Below, piece by piece: positions 15,604 through 25,324 of a stretch of DNA of 64,000 bases. This stretch comes from Alphaproteobacteria bacterium. Its GTDB lineage: Bacteria; Pseudomonadota; Alphaproteobacteria; Caulobacterales; Maricaulaceae. Location of the stretch: contig JAAEZM010000004.1 in assembly GCA_018222865.1 (NCBI GenBank), positions 29,314 to 93,313 on the forward strand, written 5' to 3'. The position numbers were made by a program, and so were the translations under genes. Positions within the stretch are counted from its first letter, which is position 1. Each line of letters opens with the position of its first letter. The notes beneath the pieces were generated by a model. The model was not told where the DNA came from. It saw only the letters and a program-made list of their open reading frames with translations, and ran no database searches.

Positions 15604-18600
15604 CCGGGATCGTCGATTTTGCGATCAATCGATCGCGGATGATCCTGGCGATCTTTGCCTGTGCGCTGATCGCGGGTCTTATCTCCTTTGCGACACTGCC
15701 GCGAGAAGCTGATCCGGACATCCCCTTTCCCTTCGTGATCATTACGGTCCCGCTGGCCGGAATCTCTCCTGAAGACGCAGAACGTTTGATCATTCGTCCC
15801 ACTGAGACCGAATTGCGGGCGATGGATGATCTGGAGGAACTCGATAGCGTCGGCACGCTCGGAGCTGGCGTATTGATCGCCGAATTCGGCGTGCCCTTCG
15901 ACGCCGACCAGGCGGTATTGGATGTGCGCGAAGCGGTCGATATGGCGCGGCGCGAATACCCCGATGATGCGCGTGAACCGGTTATTCAGGAGTTCAACTC
16001 CGCCCTCGCCCCGACCATTGCCGTTCAGGTCTATGGTGAAGCTCCCGAACGTACGATTTATCGCCTCGCCCGTGATCTGGAAGAGGAGCTGGAATCGCTT
16101 CCGGAGATCCTCCAGGTCGATATTCAGGGCATTCGCGATGAGCTGTTGGAGATCGTTGTCGACCCGGCCTTGCTGGAGACGTATGGCGTTACCTATGGGC
16201 AGCTCTTCAATGCGGTACAGTCGAATAACCAACTGATCGCTGCCGGCTCGCTGGATAGTGGTGAAGCCCGTTTCCAGGTAAAAGTCCCCGGCCTGTTCGA
16301 GAGCGCTGATGACGCGCTGAACCTGCCACTGACCAGTTCCGGCGACGCGGTTGTTACGCTCGATGATGTCGCCACTGTGCGCCGCACCTTCAAGGATGCC
16401 GACAGCTTCTCGCGCTATAATGGCCAGACGGCCTTCACCCTGCAGGTCGTGCGTCGGTCTGGCGAGAATATCATGGACACGTCTACCCGTGTTCGGGAGT
16501 TGACGGCCGAGATTGCTCAGACCTGGCCGGAGACTGTCCGCTATGATTTCAGCCTCGACCTTTCCACCTATGTTCGCGACAGCCTGAATTCTCTGACCGG
16601 TTCCATCATGCTGGCCATTATCCTGGTGCTGATCGTTGTGGTCGCGGCGCTGGGCCTGCGCTCGGCGCTCCTTGTGGGCCTGGCCATCCCCTCCAGCTTC
16701 CTCTTCTCCTTCCTCCTGCTCGATGTCTACGGGCTGACCATCAATATGATGGTGATGTTTGCCATGGTTCTGGCTGTGGGGCTGCTGGTGGATGGCGCGA
16801 TTGTGGTGGTGGAGTTTGCGGACCGGAAGCTCGCCGAGGGCGAAACCCGGATCTCGGCCTATACCCAGGCCGGCAAGCGCATGTTCTGGCCGATTGTTTC
16901 TTCGACCGCGACGACGCTGGCGGCCTTTCTGCCCTTCCTGTTCTGGGACTCGATCCCGGGCCAATACATGGCCTTCCTGCCGCTCACCTTGATATTCGTC
17001 CTCACCTCAGCCCTCATCATGGCCCTGATATTCCTGCCGACACTGGGCTCGGTCCTGGGACGCAAGGGCGGGGTCGCTGAAGACACTGCGCTGGCGCATC
17101 TCAATGCCAAGGAAGGCGGTCACCCCCGGCAATTGCCCGGCTTTACCGGACTTTATGCCCGCACGATTGAGATGCTGGTCCAGCGCCCCCTCGCGGTGAG
17201 CGGCGCCACGCTCGCGATCGTGATCATTGTCATCTCTGCCTTCATGGCTCAGGCGGGCGGCATGTTCGGCCTCACGCCCAAGCGCACGGAATTCTTCATC
17301 GATGCAGAGCCTGAGCAGATCTATGTATTTGTCCGGGCGCGCGGCAATCTCTCGCCATCCGAGCAATATGAACTGGCCTTGGAAGCGGAACGCCGGATTG
17401 CTGGAATTGAAGGGATTAAGGGCTATTACACGGTCGCGGGTCAGCCGCCGGGAGCCTCACCCTTCGATGGAACAGGGTCTGCACCTGCAGATTCCGTCGC
17501 CCGGATCTTTGTGGAGTTCTACCCCTTCGGACAACGCCCCAATGGCCGCCTGATCGAACGGAATATTCGTGATGCCCTGACGGGAATTCCGGGCGTCATC
17601 ATTGAGGTGCGCCCCTTCCAGCAAGGCCCGCCGGTTGGCAAGGACGTCCAGGTTCAGCTGCGCTCGGATGATGCCGCTGCGCTCGATGCCGCCACGCGAC
17701 TGGTTCGCGGATATCTCGATCAGCTCGACGGTCTGACAGATATTGAAGACACTTTGCCACTGCCCGGGGTGGAATGGCGCCTGCAAGTTGATCGCGAGGA
17801 AGCCGGTCGCTTCGGCGCGGATGTTGCGCAGGTCGGCGCCGCTGTTCAGCTTGTCACTTCGGGCTCTCTGGTCGGACGCTATCGCCCTGATGATGCCGAT
17901 GAAGAGGTGGATATCCGCGTGCGTTTCCCGGCCGGGGATCGCGATATCAGCCGTCTGGATGATCTGCGCGTAAACACGCTCAATGGCGCTGTTCCGCTGG
18001 CGAATTTCGTCACGCGTGAAGCGCGCCCGCGGATTGATAGTATTAATCGCCGAGATGGCCGCCGCTTCTTCGTCGTTCGCGCCAATGCTGATGAGGGATA
18101 TGCGGGCAATATTCTCTTGAATGAAGTCCAGTCCTGGGTCGAAGCCCGGATCGCCGACGGAACCATCCCGCCACAAGTCGAGGTCAGCTATCTCGGAGCC
18201 GACGAGGAAAACGCGGAGGCCGGCACTTTCTTTGCGGGCGCCATGGCGGCGTCACTCTTCATGATGAGTGTGATCCTCCTCTGGCAGTTCAATAATTTCT
18301 GGCACGTCTTCCTGACCCTCCAAGCGGTTGTCCTCTCCGTGGTCGGGGTTTTCCTCGGGGTGATCGTATCCTTCCCCTATATCTCCGTGCTTTTCCTCGG
18401 AACGGGCATCGTGACGCTGGCCGGCATTGTCGTGAACAACAATATCGTTCTGATTGATACCTTCCAGCGCCTGCGCAAATTGGGCATGAGCGTCGATGAA
18501 GCGGTTGTTCGTACGGCCTCACAACGCCTGCGCCCGGTAATGCTGACTACGATCACGACAATTTTCGGGCTTTTGCCCATGGTCTTCCAGGTCAATGCCG

Positions 18601-18818
18601 ACTTCGCCCATGCCGCCTTGACGATCGGCGGACCGGCCAGTGAGTGGTGGGTCCAGCTGTCATCAGCCGTTGTCTGGGGTCTGGGCTTCTCAACCCTTCT
18701 TACCCTCGTTCTCACGCCCGTCCTGCTGGGCGCGCCGAGCCGTATGGGCGATGCCCGTCGCCGGCTTTTCGCCGCGCTCGGCTTTGGGCCGCGGCCCGGC
18801 GCTGAACCCGCTGAATAG
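15600..18818 (+). CDS. RND efflux transporter permease (AcrB/MexF-like superfamily)
   Basis: A 1072-residue inner-membrane pump with the two-fold RND layout: TM1, a large periplasmic loop, TM2-6 (about residues 335-500), a second loop, and TM8-12 (about 880-1060). TM4 reads GLLVDGAIVVVEFADR, with one aspartate where AcrB has two, and the TM10 region reads GIVVNNNIVLIDTF, lacking the AcrB lysine. It is therefore from a divergent subgroup and the proton path may differ. With the adaptor it should export lipophilic compounds; the substrate is unknown. Confidence 0.9.
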   Translation: MTGIVDFAINRSRMILAIFACALIAGLISFATLPREADPDIPFPFVIITVPLAGISPEDAERLIIRPTETELRAMDDLEELDSVGTLGAGVLIAEFGVPFDADQAVLDVREAVDMARREYPDDAREPVIQEFNSALAPTIAVQVYGEAPERTIYRLARDLEEELESLPEILQVDIQGIRDELLEIVVDPALLETYGVTYGQLFNAVQSNNQLIAAGSLDSGEARFQVKVPGLFESADDALNLPLTSSGDAVVTLDDVATVRRTFKDADSFSRYNGQTAFTLQVVRRSGENIMDTSTRVRELTAEIAQTWPETVRYDFSLDLSTYVRDSLNSLTGSIMLAIILVLIVVVAALGLRSALLVGLAIPSSFLFSFLLLDVYGLTINMMVMFAMVLAVGLLVDGAIVVVEFADRKLAEGETRISAYTQAGKRMFWPIVSSTATTLAAFLPFLFWDSIPGQYMAFLPLTLIFVLTSALIMALIFLPTLGSVLGRKGGVAEDTALAHLNAKEGGHPRQLPGFTGLYARTIEMLVQRPLAVSGATLAIVIIVISAFMAQAGGMFGLTPKRTEFFIDAEPEQIYVFVRARGNLSPSEQYELALEAERRIAGIEGIKGYYTVAGQPPGASPFDGTGSAPADSVARIFVEFYPFGQRPNGRLIERNIRDALTGIPGVIIEVRPFQQGPPVGKDVQVQLRSDDAAALDAATRLVRGYLDQLDGLTDIEDTLPLPGVEWRLQVDREEAGRFGADVAQVGAAVQLVTSGSLVGRYRPDDADEEVDIRVRFPAGDRDISRLDDLRVNTLNGAVPLANFVTREARPRIDSINRRDGRRFFVVRANADEGYAGNILLNEVQSWVEARIADGTIPPQVEVSYLGADEENAEAGTFFAGAMAASLFMMSVILLWQFNNFWHVFLTLQAVVLSVVGVFLGVIVSFPYISVLFLGTGIVTLAGIVVNNNIVLIDTFQRLRKLGMSVDEAVVRTASQRLRPVMLTTITTIFGLLPMVFQVNADFAHAALTIGGPASEWWVQLSSAVVWGLGFSTLLTLVLTPVLLGAPSRMGDARRRLFAALGFGPRPGAEPAE

Positions 18819-18827
18819 GAGGCTTTC

Positions 18828-19244
18828 ATGAGCCATATCGACCCCACCCGCGAAGCTTTTCAGATTTTCAAGGACCTTGATCGCACCACACCGATCCAGA
18901 TGCTCAACCTCATCAAGCTCCGCGATCAGGCGGTCTATCCCGACGGGCGTGAAGCAACAGGGCTGGAAGCCTATGCCAATTACGGCAAATTCTCGGGTCC
19001 GATTTTCCAGCGAGTCGGCGGATCGATCCTCTGGCGCGGCAGACCGGAATGCACCCTCATTGGCCCGGCGGACGAGGCATGGGATATCGCCTTTATCGCG
19101 GCCTACCCGCATGCGGGGGCCTTCATGGAAATGGTGACGGATCCGGTTTATCAAAGCGAGGCCGTCCCACATCGCCAGGCGGGCGTTCTCAATAGCCGCC
19201 TAGTCCGCCATCAGCCCCTCGAAGGCGGGGATGTCTTCGGTTAA
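18828..19244 (+). CDS. DUF1330 family protein
   Basis: A 138-residue soluble protein with the dimeric alpha/beta-barrel pattern of DUF1330: PIQMLNLIKLRDQAVYPDG near the start, a GGSILWRGRPE strand and DIAFIAAYPHAGAFMEMVTDP. No function is established for the family. It follows the RND pump after 9 bases with AGGAGG upstream, so it may share the transcript. It converges with and overlaps the next gene by 4 bases. Confidence 0.72.
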   Translation: MSHIDPTREAFQIFKDLDRTTPIQMLNLIKLRDQAVYPDGREATGLEAYANYGKFSGPIFQRVGGSILWRGRPECTLIGPADEAWDIAFIAAYPHAGAFMEMVTDPVYQSEAVPHRQAGVLNSRLVRHQPLEGGDVFG

Positions 19245-20338
19245 GGCGTGATCCGCAAAAGCTGACCGTCCGGCCCGTCTGTCAGCACGAGAATAGCGCC
19301 GTCCGATGCTATGAATACATCGCGCAAACGCGCTTCCAGCTCGCCCAGCAGGATCTCCTGGCCGACAATTTCACCATTCTCCATATCGACGCGGCGCAGA
19401 TGGCCGGAGGCTGTGCCCGCATCGCCTGGCACGAGCGCCGTGACCAGGAGGTCGCCCTGCCAGTCGGCAAACATCTCGCCGGAGTAAAGCGCCATGGCTG
19501 ATGGAGCGATGGATGGCGTCCAGTGAAGCAGCGGATCGATCATTCCCGAATAGGTCTCAAACGGCGTCACCAGAGCGCCGGTGTAATCAATCCCGTAAGA
19601 CGTGATCGGCCAGCCATAATTTCCACCCGGCTCAAGCCGGTTGATTTCATCGCCGCCGCGCGGGCCATGCTCATGAGCATAGATGATCCCGGTTTCCTGA
19701 TCTACGACGACGGCCTGGGGGTTACGATGCCCGTAGGAATACAAGCCTGATGCACCGCCCTCGACCTCGGCCGGGAAAGGCGTACCATCGGCCTCAAGGC
19801 GCACAAATGACCCATAATGATTGGACGGGATTTGCGCCTGTTCGCGCAGATCAAAACCATCGCCAATTCCCAAAATCAAACTGCCATCCGGCAGGAAATC
19901 CAGCCGAGCGCCATAATGTACATCCGTGGTTCGCACGGGATCGGCGACGAAGATCTCTTCCATTTCCAGCAGGACTTCGAACTCAAATCGCGTTCGCGCC
20001 AGTTTGAACTGGTTATTGCGCGGCTCACCTTCAGACCAGGTCAGATAGATCCAGCCTGTTTCCTCATAATCCGGCGCGAGCATGATATCCATCAGCCCAC
20101 CCTGACCGCTGAACAGGGAATCGGGTGTACCGCTTACGGGTTCCGCCCGCAGCTGCCCATCATTGATCCAGCGCAGGGTGCCGCTACGCTCGGTGATCAG
20201 GAAGTCACCATCCGGCATTTCCGCGACCGCCCAGGGATAATCCAGCCCCTCCGCCAGAACCTCGACCTGATAGCCCGGTGCGTCCGCTGCTGTTTGAAGA
20301 CTGGTCAGTGCCAGCGCTGCGATAATGCCCGAAATCAT
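19241..20338 (-). CDS. PQQ-dependent sugar dehydrogenase-type beta-propeller (glucose/sorbosone dehydrogenase family)
   Basis: A 365-residue exported protein: a short signal peptide (IIAALALTSLQTAADA) precedes a six-bladed propeller. Recognisable segments are GLDYPWAVAEMPDGDFLITERSG, GLMDIMLAPDY, SLILGIGDGFDLREQAQ, SYGHRNPQAVVVDQETG and YAHEHGPRGGDEINRLEPGGNYGWP, all typical of the soluble aldose sugar dehydrogenase (YliI/Asd) family. It would oxidise sugars in the periplasm if PQQ is supplied; no pqq genes are in the window. GGGGAGG lies 7 bases upstream of ATG. Confidence 0.86.
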   Translation of the reverse strand: MISGIIAALALTSLQTAADAPGYQVEVLAEGLDYPWAVAEMPDGDFLITERSGTLRWINDGQLRAEPVSGTPDSLFSGQGGLMDIMLAPDYEETGWIYLTWSEGEPRNNQFKLARTRFEFEVLLEMEEIFVADPVRTTDVHYGARLDFLPDGSLILGIGDGFDLREQAQIPSNHYGSFVRLEADGTPFPAEVEGGASGLYSYGHRNPQAVVVDQETGIIYAHEHGPRGGDEINRLEPGGNYGWPITSYGIDYTGALVTPFETYSGMIDPLLHWTPSIAPSAMALYSGEMFADWQGDLLVTALVPGDAGTASGHLRRVDMENGEIVGQEILLGELEARLRDVFIASDGAILVLTDGPDGQLLRITP

Positions 20339-20391
20339 ATGTCAGCCTCCCCGCTCCACCTTCATATTAGTAGAGCGAAGGCGCTGAGTGT

Positions 20392-22119
20392 CTATCCCGT
20401 TTGGCGAAATCGGGGCCGGGTTCCACCGTTGCTGAAGATCGCAGACAGGGTTTCGCACATCGCGCCGCGCTCAACGGGTTTCGCGATGAGGCCGTCCATG
20501 GACAGAGCCTGAAGCTTGGCAGGGTCGAGTGCGACGACATCCGCCGTCATCGCAAGCACGGGCAGGTCGGGGTGCTCAATCCGGATCTGGCGCGTGGCCT
20601 CAGCGCCATCCATGACTGGCATATGCAGATCCATGAGAATGGCGTCGAAATGCCCGCCATTCTCGATCTTTTCCAGGGCATCGCGGCCATTCACCGCCTC
20701 CACCACTTCAATGCCCTCAAGGCCGAGCAGGTGGCGTGCGACCAAGCGGTTTGTAGCGACATCATCCACCAAGAGAAGACGTTTGCCGGCCAGATCTGTT
20801 GATGAGGCTTCGCTAGCCGATGTTTCAGTATCAGCCACGGCATCCATGGTGTCGGCCAGCTGGGTCACGAAGCTCAAGGTGAAATGCGAGCCCTGCCCTG
20901 GCACGCTTTCGACCACAATATCCCCGCCCATCGCCATTGCGAGGGAGCGGCTGATCGTCAGCCCCAGCCCGGTGCCGCCATAGCGGCGGGTGAGGTATTT
21001 CTCACCTTGTTCAAACGGTTGAAACAGGCGTGCCTGGACCTCATCCGACATGCCAATGCCGGTATCTGTAACTTCAATGAAGATCTGGCGTTCATCTGTA
21101 TCAAGCCCTTCCGAGCGCACCGCCAGCGTAATCCGACCGCGATCGGTGAACTTGACCGCATTGGATAGAAGATTGGTGACGCATTGGCGGACACGAACAG
21201 GGTCAAAGACCAGGCGGCGTGGCAGGTCGGGCGCAATTTCAATGCGCAACTGCAGGCCTTTTTCCTCGATACTGGGCTTCCACAATTGCGCCATTCGCTG
21301 CAGCGTTTCGCGCAGATCCGCCTCCGTCGGAGCAATCGTCAGCTTGCCCGCTTCAATCTTCGACAGGTCAAGGACATCATTGAGCACCGTGTTCAGCGTC
21401 TCTCCGCTATCCACGATCGTGTCGACCATATCCAAAGTCTTGTCATCGATCGGCCGGGTCTTGATCGCCTGGGCCATGCCCAAAATGCCGTTGAGCGGCG
21501 TGCGGATCTCATGGCTCATATGTGCCAGAAATTCGCTTTTATGGGTGTTTGAGCGCTCTAACTGCATGAGGAGCCGCCCCTGCTCGATCAGATTGCGCGA
21601 CAAGACCCAGTGCACAGCAAGGAAGGCCAGCCCGAACTGGAAAATCCGCCCGTAGACCTGGCCAGCCCCGACGGCGAGCTCTGTAGCAGACGGAAAGTAT
21701 ACCAGCTTCAACACGAGCGCGACGGTGAATACCGTCAAAAGCCCGGTCGCCAAGCGCAATCCACGCATTCCCAGATAAATACCCGCTGCCATCTGGATCA
21801 TGATCAGCACTGGCAGGCCGGAATTCATCACGCCCACGCCAGCGAGCGAGGAATAGATAAAAAGGACAAAGGCGAGTGCGATCGTCAGCGCTGCATGCGC
21901 ATTAGCCAGTTTCGCGTTCCGAGCGGCGAACGGGCTTAGCGATAAGGTGACCAGAAGCAGGATGTTGAGGATGAGATCAACGCGGGCCAGATAGCCGATA
22001 TAGCTCATATAGCCGACAACACACGCCGCAAGGCCGGCCACGATCGGGCCTGCGATTGCGCGTGAGCGATGCGCCGCAGATGCGCGCAGATCGTCGCTAT
22101 AATCCAGATCGTCGTTCAA
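20392..22119 (-). CDS. Membrane hybrid histidine kinase with C-terminal receiver
   Basis: About 575 residues. The first about 180 residues hold five to six membrane helices (for example FVLFIYSSLAGVGVM). A HisKA domain follows with the phospho-acceptor in FLAHMSHEIRTPLNG (about residue 203), then a HATPase domain (NLLSNAVKFT, DTGIGM, GGTGLGLTIS) and a receiver with LLLVDDVATN and the acceptor in LMDLHMPVMDG (about residue 497). No periplasmic or PAS sensor is evident, so the membrane part likely senses. I prefer TTG 22119, with GGAGAGG 6 bases upstream, over the track start GTG 22170, which has no ribosome site. No partner regulator is adjacent. Confidence 0.88.
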   Translation of the reverse strand: MNDDLDYSDDLRASAAHRSRAIAGPIVAGLAACVVGYMSYIGYLARVDLILNILLLVTLSLSPFAARNAKLANAHAALTIALAFVLFIYSSLAGVGVMNSGLPVLIMIQMAAGIYLGMRGLRLATGLLTVFTVALVLKLVYFPSATELAVGAGQVYGRIFQFGLAFLAVHWVLSRNLIEQGRLLMQLERSNTHKSEFLAHMSHEIRTPLNGILGMAQAIKTRPIDDKTLDMVDTIVDSGETLNTVLNDVLDLSKIEAGKLTIAPTEADLRETLQRMAQLWKPSIEEKGLQLRIEIAPDLPRRLVFDPVRVRQCVTNLLSNAVKFTDRGRITLAVRSEGLDTDERQIFIEVTDTGIGMSDEVQARLFQPFEQGEKYLTRRYGGTGLGLTISRSLAMAMGGDIVVESVPGQGSHFTLSFVTQLADTMDAVADTETSASEASSTDLAGKRLLLVDDVATNRLVARHLLGLEGIEVVEAVNGRDALEKIENGGHFDAILMDLHMPVMDGAEATRQIRIEHPDLPVLAMTADVVALDPAKLQALSMDGLIAKPVERGAMCETLSAIFSNGGTRPRFRQTG

Positions 22120-22278
22120 ACGTCTGCCTCTCCCCGGCAAGTCTCTCCCAAGCCGGTTACAATCTACCACAATAGACTTAATACGACCTTATAGCGGGGC
22201 AAATCGCCAATCCTGTTGACGCGAGCGCGCCCTTCTGGCTCGTTAGTGCATGATAAACGGGCGATGCCGGGGGGAGAT

Positions 22279-22737
22279 ATGGGCCGGACCATTCTAGCAT
22301 TCTTGATTGCGTGGATCGCCGGGTCCTTGCTGGTCTCCATCGCCAACACCCATGTCGGGCTCACCAGTCTGACAGGGATCGGGGCTGACATTCCTACCGG
22401 GGTGCGATTTGAGGCGATCATGACCGACCTGGTCAATTTCGGCCCTGTACTCGCCACCCTGATCTTGATCGCCTTCGTGATCGCTTTTCCGGTTGCCGGC
22501 TTCACAGCCAGGCTGCTGGGCTCGGGCTGGCGGCGAATAGGTTATACCTTGGCAGGCGCTGTTGCGGTTTTTGCGATCATCAATGGCATCACAGTTTACT
22601 ATAACCAGATGCTGGACTCGACCATTACGCCGGTGGCCTCTGGGCGCGACTGGTCTGGTTTATTGACACTTTCTCTCGGCGGCGCGGCGGCCGGCCTGAT
22701 TTTCTCGCTCCTCAAACGCGCCAGCTATGAGGATTAG
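22279..22737 (+). CDS. Hypothetical membrane protein
   Basis: A 152-residue protein with about four predicted membrane helices (FLIAWIAGSLLVSIA, LATLILIAFVIAFPVAG, GAVAVFAIINGITVYY, GGAAAGLIFSLL). I do not recognise a family. ATG 22279 follows GGGGGAGAT with good spacing, which decides it against the track start at 22216. It is divergent from the histidine kinase, with 159 bases between the starts, which makes a functional link possible but unproven. Confidence 0.7.
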   Translation: MGRTILAFLIAWIAGSLLVSIANTHVGLTSLTGIGADIPTGVRFEAIMTDLVNFGPVLATLILIAFVIAFPVAGFTARLLGSGWRRIGYTLAGAVAVFAIINGITVYYNQMLDSTITPVASGRDWSGLLTLSLGGAAAGLIFSLLKRASYED

Positions 22738-22837
22738 CGTCAACGTCTTGGATCAAATCTGAGTCAAATCCGGCGCGAGTAAGAACAATCTCCTTAAACT
22801 GCATATGCCAGCCTCTACATCCCAAGGAGGCGACAGA

Positions 22838-24040
22838 ATGCAGCTCAGACAGGTTATTCGTTCCGATTTACGCTTTCTGACCAAGGGAGGCGCCACGACA
22901 CGTGTCCTCGACCTGCACTCCATTGCGCTCAAACACGGCCACACGGATGCCTATGCCGATCAGCCTTTTTTCAATCATCCGCGCCTGAACAAGTGCTTTG
23001 TGATCAAACACACGGTTAGAGCTCATGAACGTCCATATGTGATGTCGAGCCAGCCAGTTGTAACGAAAATACTCATCCCGCTGGCCTCCCAGGACCTGGC
23101 CTTGGGCGGTCATGCAGTCTTCGTGGAAGAAGTGGCGTTTGCCGACAAGATCCGGGCGCAATTCACTCACGCAGATGAGCCTCACCTCACCGATCTGGAT
23201 CTGATCCGTCTTCGCGAACTCGCCGCTTTGCCCTCCTTTGACCCTTTCCTTCTGAAAGAGCGCTTCCGCACCAATGCCCGGCCCATAGCAGATTGCTATT
23301 TTGAGATTTCCCAGGATGAAGTCGACCAGATGATCGACAGCGTCGCCGAACAGATCATTGCTGTGGTTTCTCTCGCCTTCCAAGCCAAGCGCAATCGCCG
23401 CAATGATGAACGCGCCCTCGACTTTGCCCGGCAATTGCTCTCCAGCGAAGACGCTGGCCGGCTGGATGCCTTGCGTCTGTCTTTGGAAATGACCTCGGTT
23501 GAGTTCGAGCGCGGCATATTCGGCTGGAAGGGTATTTTATACTATCGCTGGTGTATGGGAGAGCTCTTCCGTGGGCTTAAAAACTTCCTCGCCGGGATCC
23601 GGGAGATCTCTGTCATCGGGACAACACAAACCGAACGGGCGGAGCTGGAACGCATGCGGCGGATGATTATCGCCGAGACCCGCCAGCGCTGGGTCTCGCT
23701 CAGCAAGATCATGGAAGAATATGAGACCGTCTTTTCACGCTTCTGCAAAGGCGAAGATGCGCGCGGGTTCCAGAATTTCCTGCTCAAGGCGCCGGGGCTT
23801 TTCTATGATATCGGCTCGGACATCTCGATTGTGAACCATGTGCCCGGCTATTGGCGTTTCTGGATGAAAACCAACACCAAAGGCTATTTGCACGCCCGTG
23901 AAGCACTACCGCTCTTCACCAGCTTTGTGACCAGTGTCACCCGCAGCCGCGCTCCAGACGGGATGGAAGACGAGCTCTACCGCCGCCGTTCAGACACGAT
24001 TATCCCCCAGCCGGAAGTCTTCATTCCTCCCGCAGCCTAG
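22838..24040 (+). CDS. Unknown conserved protein, first of two tandem paralogues
   Basis: A 400-residue soluble protein that I do not recognise. It is clearly homologous along its whole length to the next gene. Shared blocks include RVLDLHSIALKHG, KHTVRAHERPYVM, VTKILIPL, LAALPSFDPFLL, IFGWKGILYY and the C-terminal HVPGYWRFW. No signal peptide, membrane segment or catalytic motif is evident; the C-terminal half is helical and rich in charged residues. ATG 22838 is preceded by CCAAGGAGG, so the start is secure. The function is unknown. Confidence 0.72.
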   Translation: MQLRQVIRSDLRFLTKGGATTRVLDLHSIALKHGHTDAYADQPFFNHPRLNKCFVIKHTVRAHERPYVMSSQPVVTKILIPLASQDLALGGHAVFVEEVAFADKIRAQFTHADEPHLTDLDLIRLRELAALPSFDPFLLKERFRTNARPIADCYFEISQDEVDQMIDSVAEQIIAVVSLAFQAKRNRRNDERALDFARQLLSSEDAGRLDALRLSLEMTSVEFERGIFGWKGILYYRWCMGELFRGLKNFLAGIREISVIGTTQTERAELERMRRMIIAETRQRWVSLSKIMEEYETVFSRFCKGEDARGFQNFLLKAPGLFYDIGSDISIVNHVPGYWRFWMKTNTKGYLHAREALPLFTSFVTSVTRSRAPDGMEDELYRRRSDTIIPQPEVFIPPAA

Positions 24041-24107
24041 CAGAACCCAAAGGATTAGAACTTCGGAAACCATGCAGCTGGAAAGCGCGTGAAACCAATT
24101 CACGGAT

Positions 24108-25280
24108 TTGCCAATAAGGCCGTTCGGGCAAGCGCGTTGGGGCAATCAGAACTTGGCGAATTCGAATCTCAGACGGATTGTGCAGGGTGGGGGAAACCCG
24201 CGCATCCTCGACCTGTTTTCAATTCGCCGTAAGCACGGGCGCCGCAGCGCGCACGCCGAACAACCCCTTTTCCTCAATAAACGGCTCAATACCGGCTTTA
24301 TCATCAAGCACGCTGTGCGCAGTCATGAGCGTGGCTATATGATGGGCGACCGTCCGATTGTGACCAAAATCATCCTACCGCTGACGGCCTCTGATCTCTC
24401 ACGTGGGGGTCATAGTTTCTGCATGCAGGAACGCGGATTCGAGATGCGGTTCCGCGAATTCCTCGATCCCAATGAGGAAGACGATAATTATTCGCTTGAT
24501 ATGCAGCGCTTGAGGGACCTGGCCAAACTCCCCTCCTTCGACCCTTTTTTGCTGGCAGCCTGGTTCAAGGACGACCAACGCCCGGTTTCCAACCTCTATT
24601 TCGACCTTCAAGATGCGGAGATCGAAAAAATGGAGTGCTATTTCGCCGCGGAAATCTCCAATGTCGTCGGGCGGGCTTTTGGTCTTGAACTTGGCGATCA
24701 GGATGATGAGCGCTCGCGGAAATTTGCCCGCGCCATTCTCTCCGGCGAGGAAGACGAGCGACTCGACCTTTTCCGACGAGCCATGTCGCTGGATCCGGAC
24801 GAGTTTCGCGACGGCCTTTTCGGCTGGAAAGGCCTGCTCTACTACACCTGGCAGATCGACCGAATCCTGGGCGATCTCAAATACTTCATCATGTCGCTCA
24901 ACGACCTCATTGTTGATGGCGCCAGTGTCTCTGAGCGTGAGCTGATCAATGAGCTGCGACGCTGGATCCTGGATGAAACCGGTCGACGCTGGAAACGTCT
25001 GCGAGAAACGACCGGTATTTATCGCACCGCATTGGAGAGCTTTGCCTCTGGCCAGTCTCCAAGCCAGCTCAGCGACTTCCTGCTAGCGGCGCCTGGACAC
25101 TTCCTCGCCCTGGGTGAGGATCTGGCGGCCATCCATCACGTCACGTCCTACTGGAAGTTCTGGCGCTCGCGGTATGAAGAGCGGGTCGCGGCCCGCGACG
25201 CCCTCGATATCTTTGACGGCTTTGTAAAAAGCCTGCAGACGATGAATATCGACAATGAAGTGGATATGATGGCCGCCTGA
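24108..25280 (+). CDS. Unknown conserved protein, second of two tandem paralogues
   Basis: A 390-residue protein paralogous to the preceding gene (RILDLFSIRRKHG, KHAVRSHERGYMM, LAKLPSFDPFLL, LFGWKGLLYYTW, HVTSYWKFW). Identity by eye is moderate and spread over the whole length, so the duplication is old. The start is uncertain: TTG 24108 opens the frame without a clear ribosome site. An in-frame ATG at 24072 (MQLESA) is closed by a TGA, yet mimics the MQL start of the first copy. The first copy's alignment begins near codon 11 here. It lies 67 bases after the first copy and is likely cotranscribed. Confidence 0.68.
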   Translation: MPIRPFGQARWGNQNLANSNLRRIVQGGGNPRILDLFSIRRKHGRRSAHAEQPLFLNKRLNTGFIIKHAVRSHERGYMMGDRPIVTKIILPLTASDLSRGGHSFCMQERGFEMRFREFLDPNEEDDNYSLDMQRLRDLAKLPSFDPFLLAAWFKDDQRPVSNLYFDLQDAEIEKMECYFAAEISNVVGRAFGLELGDQDDERSRKFARAILSGEEDERLDLFRRAMSLDPDEFRDGLFGWKGLLYYTWQIDRILGDLKYFIMSLNDLIVDGASVSERELINELRRWILDETGRRWKRLRETTGIYRTALESFASGQSPSQLSDFLLAAPGHFLALGEDLAAIHHVTSYWKFWRSRYEERVAARDALDIFDGFVKSLQTMNIDNEVDMMAA

Positions 25281-25324
25281 TCTGATCAGGTGACGGCGCG
25301 GCGGGGACGCGGTAATTCCAATGC

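Noticed and set aside
15375-16964. 529-codon open frame antisense to the RND adaptor and pump genes
   Set aside because: It lies opposite two genes with unmistakable domain content, and its translation is low in hydrophobic pattern and rich in His/Gln/Arg with no family likeness. Long antisense frames are common in high-GC DNA.
20399-20410. GTTTGGCGAAAT near the histidine kinase stop, identical to part of the Crp/Fnr operator palindrome
   Set aside because: It covers only one arm plus spacer, lies inside coding sequence, and such a 12-base match is expected by chance at this scale.
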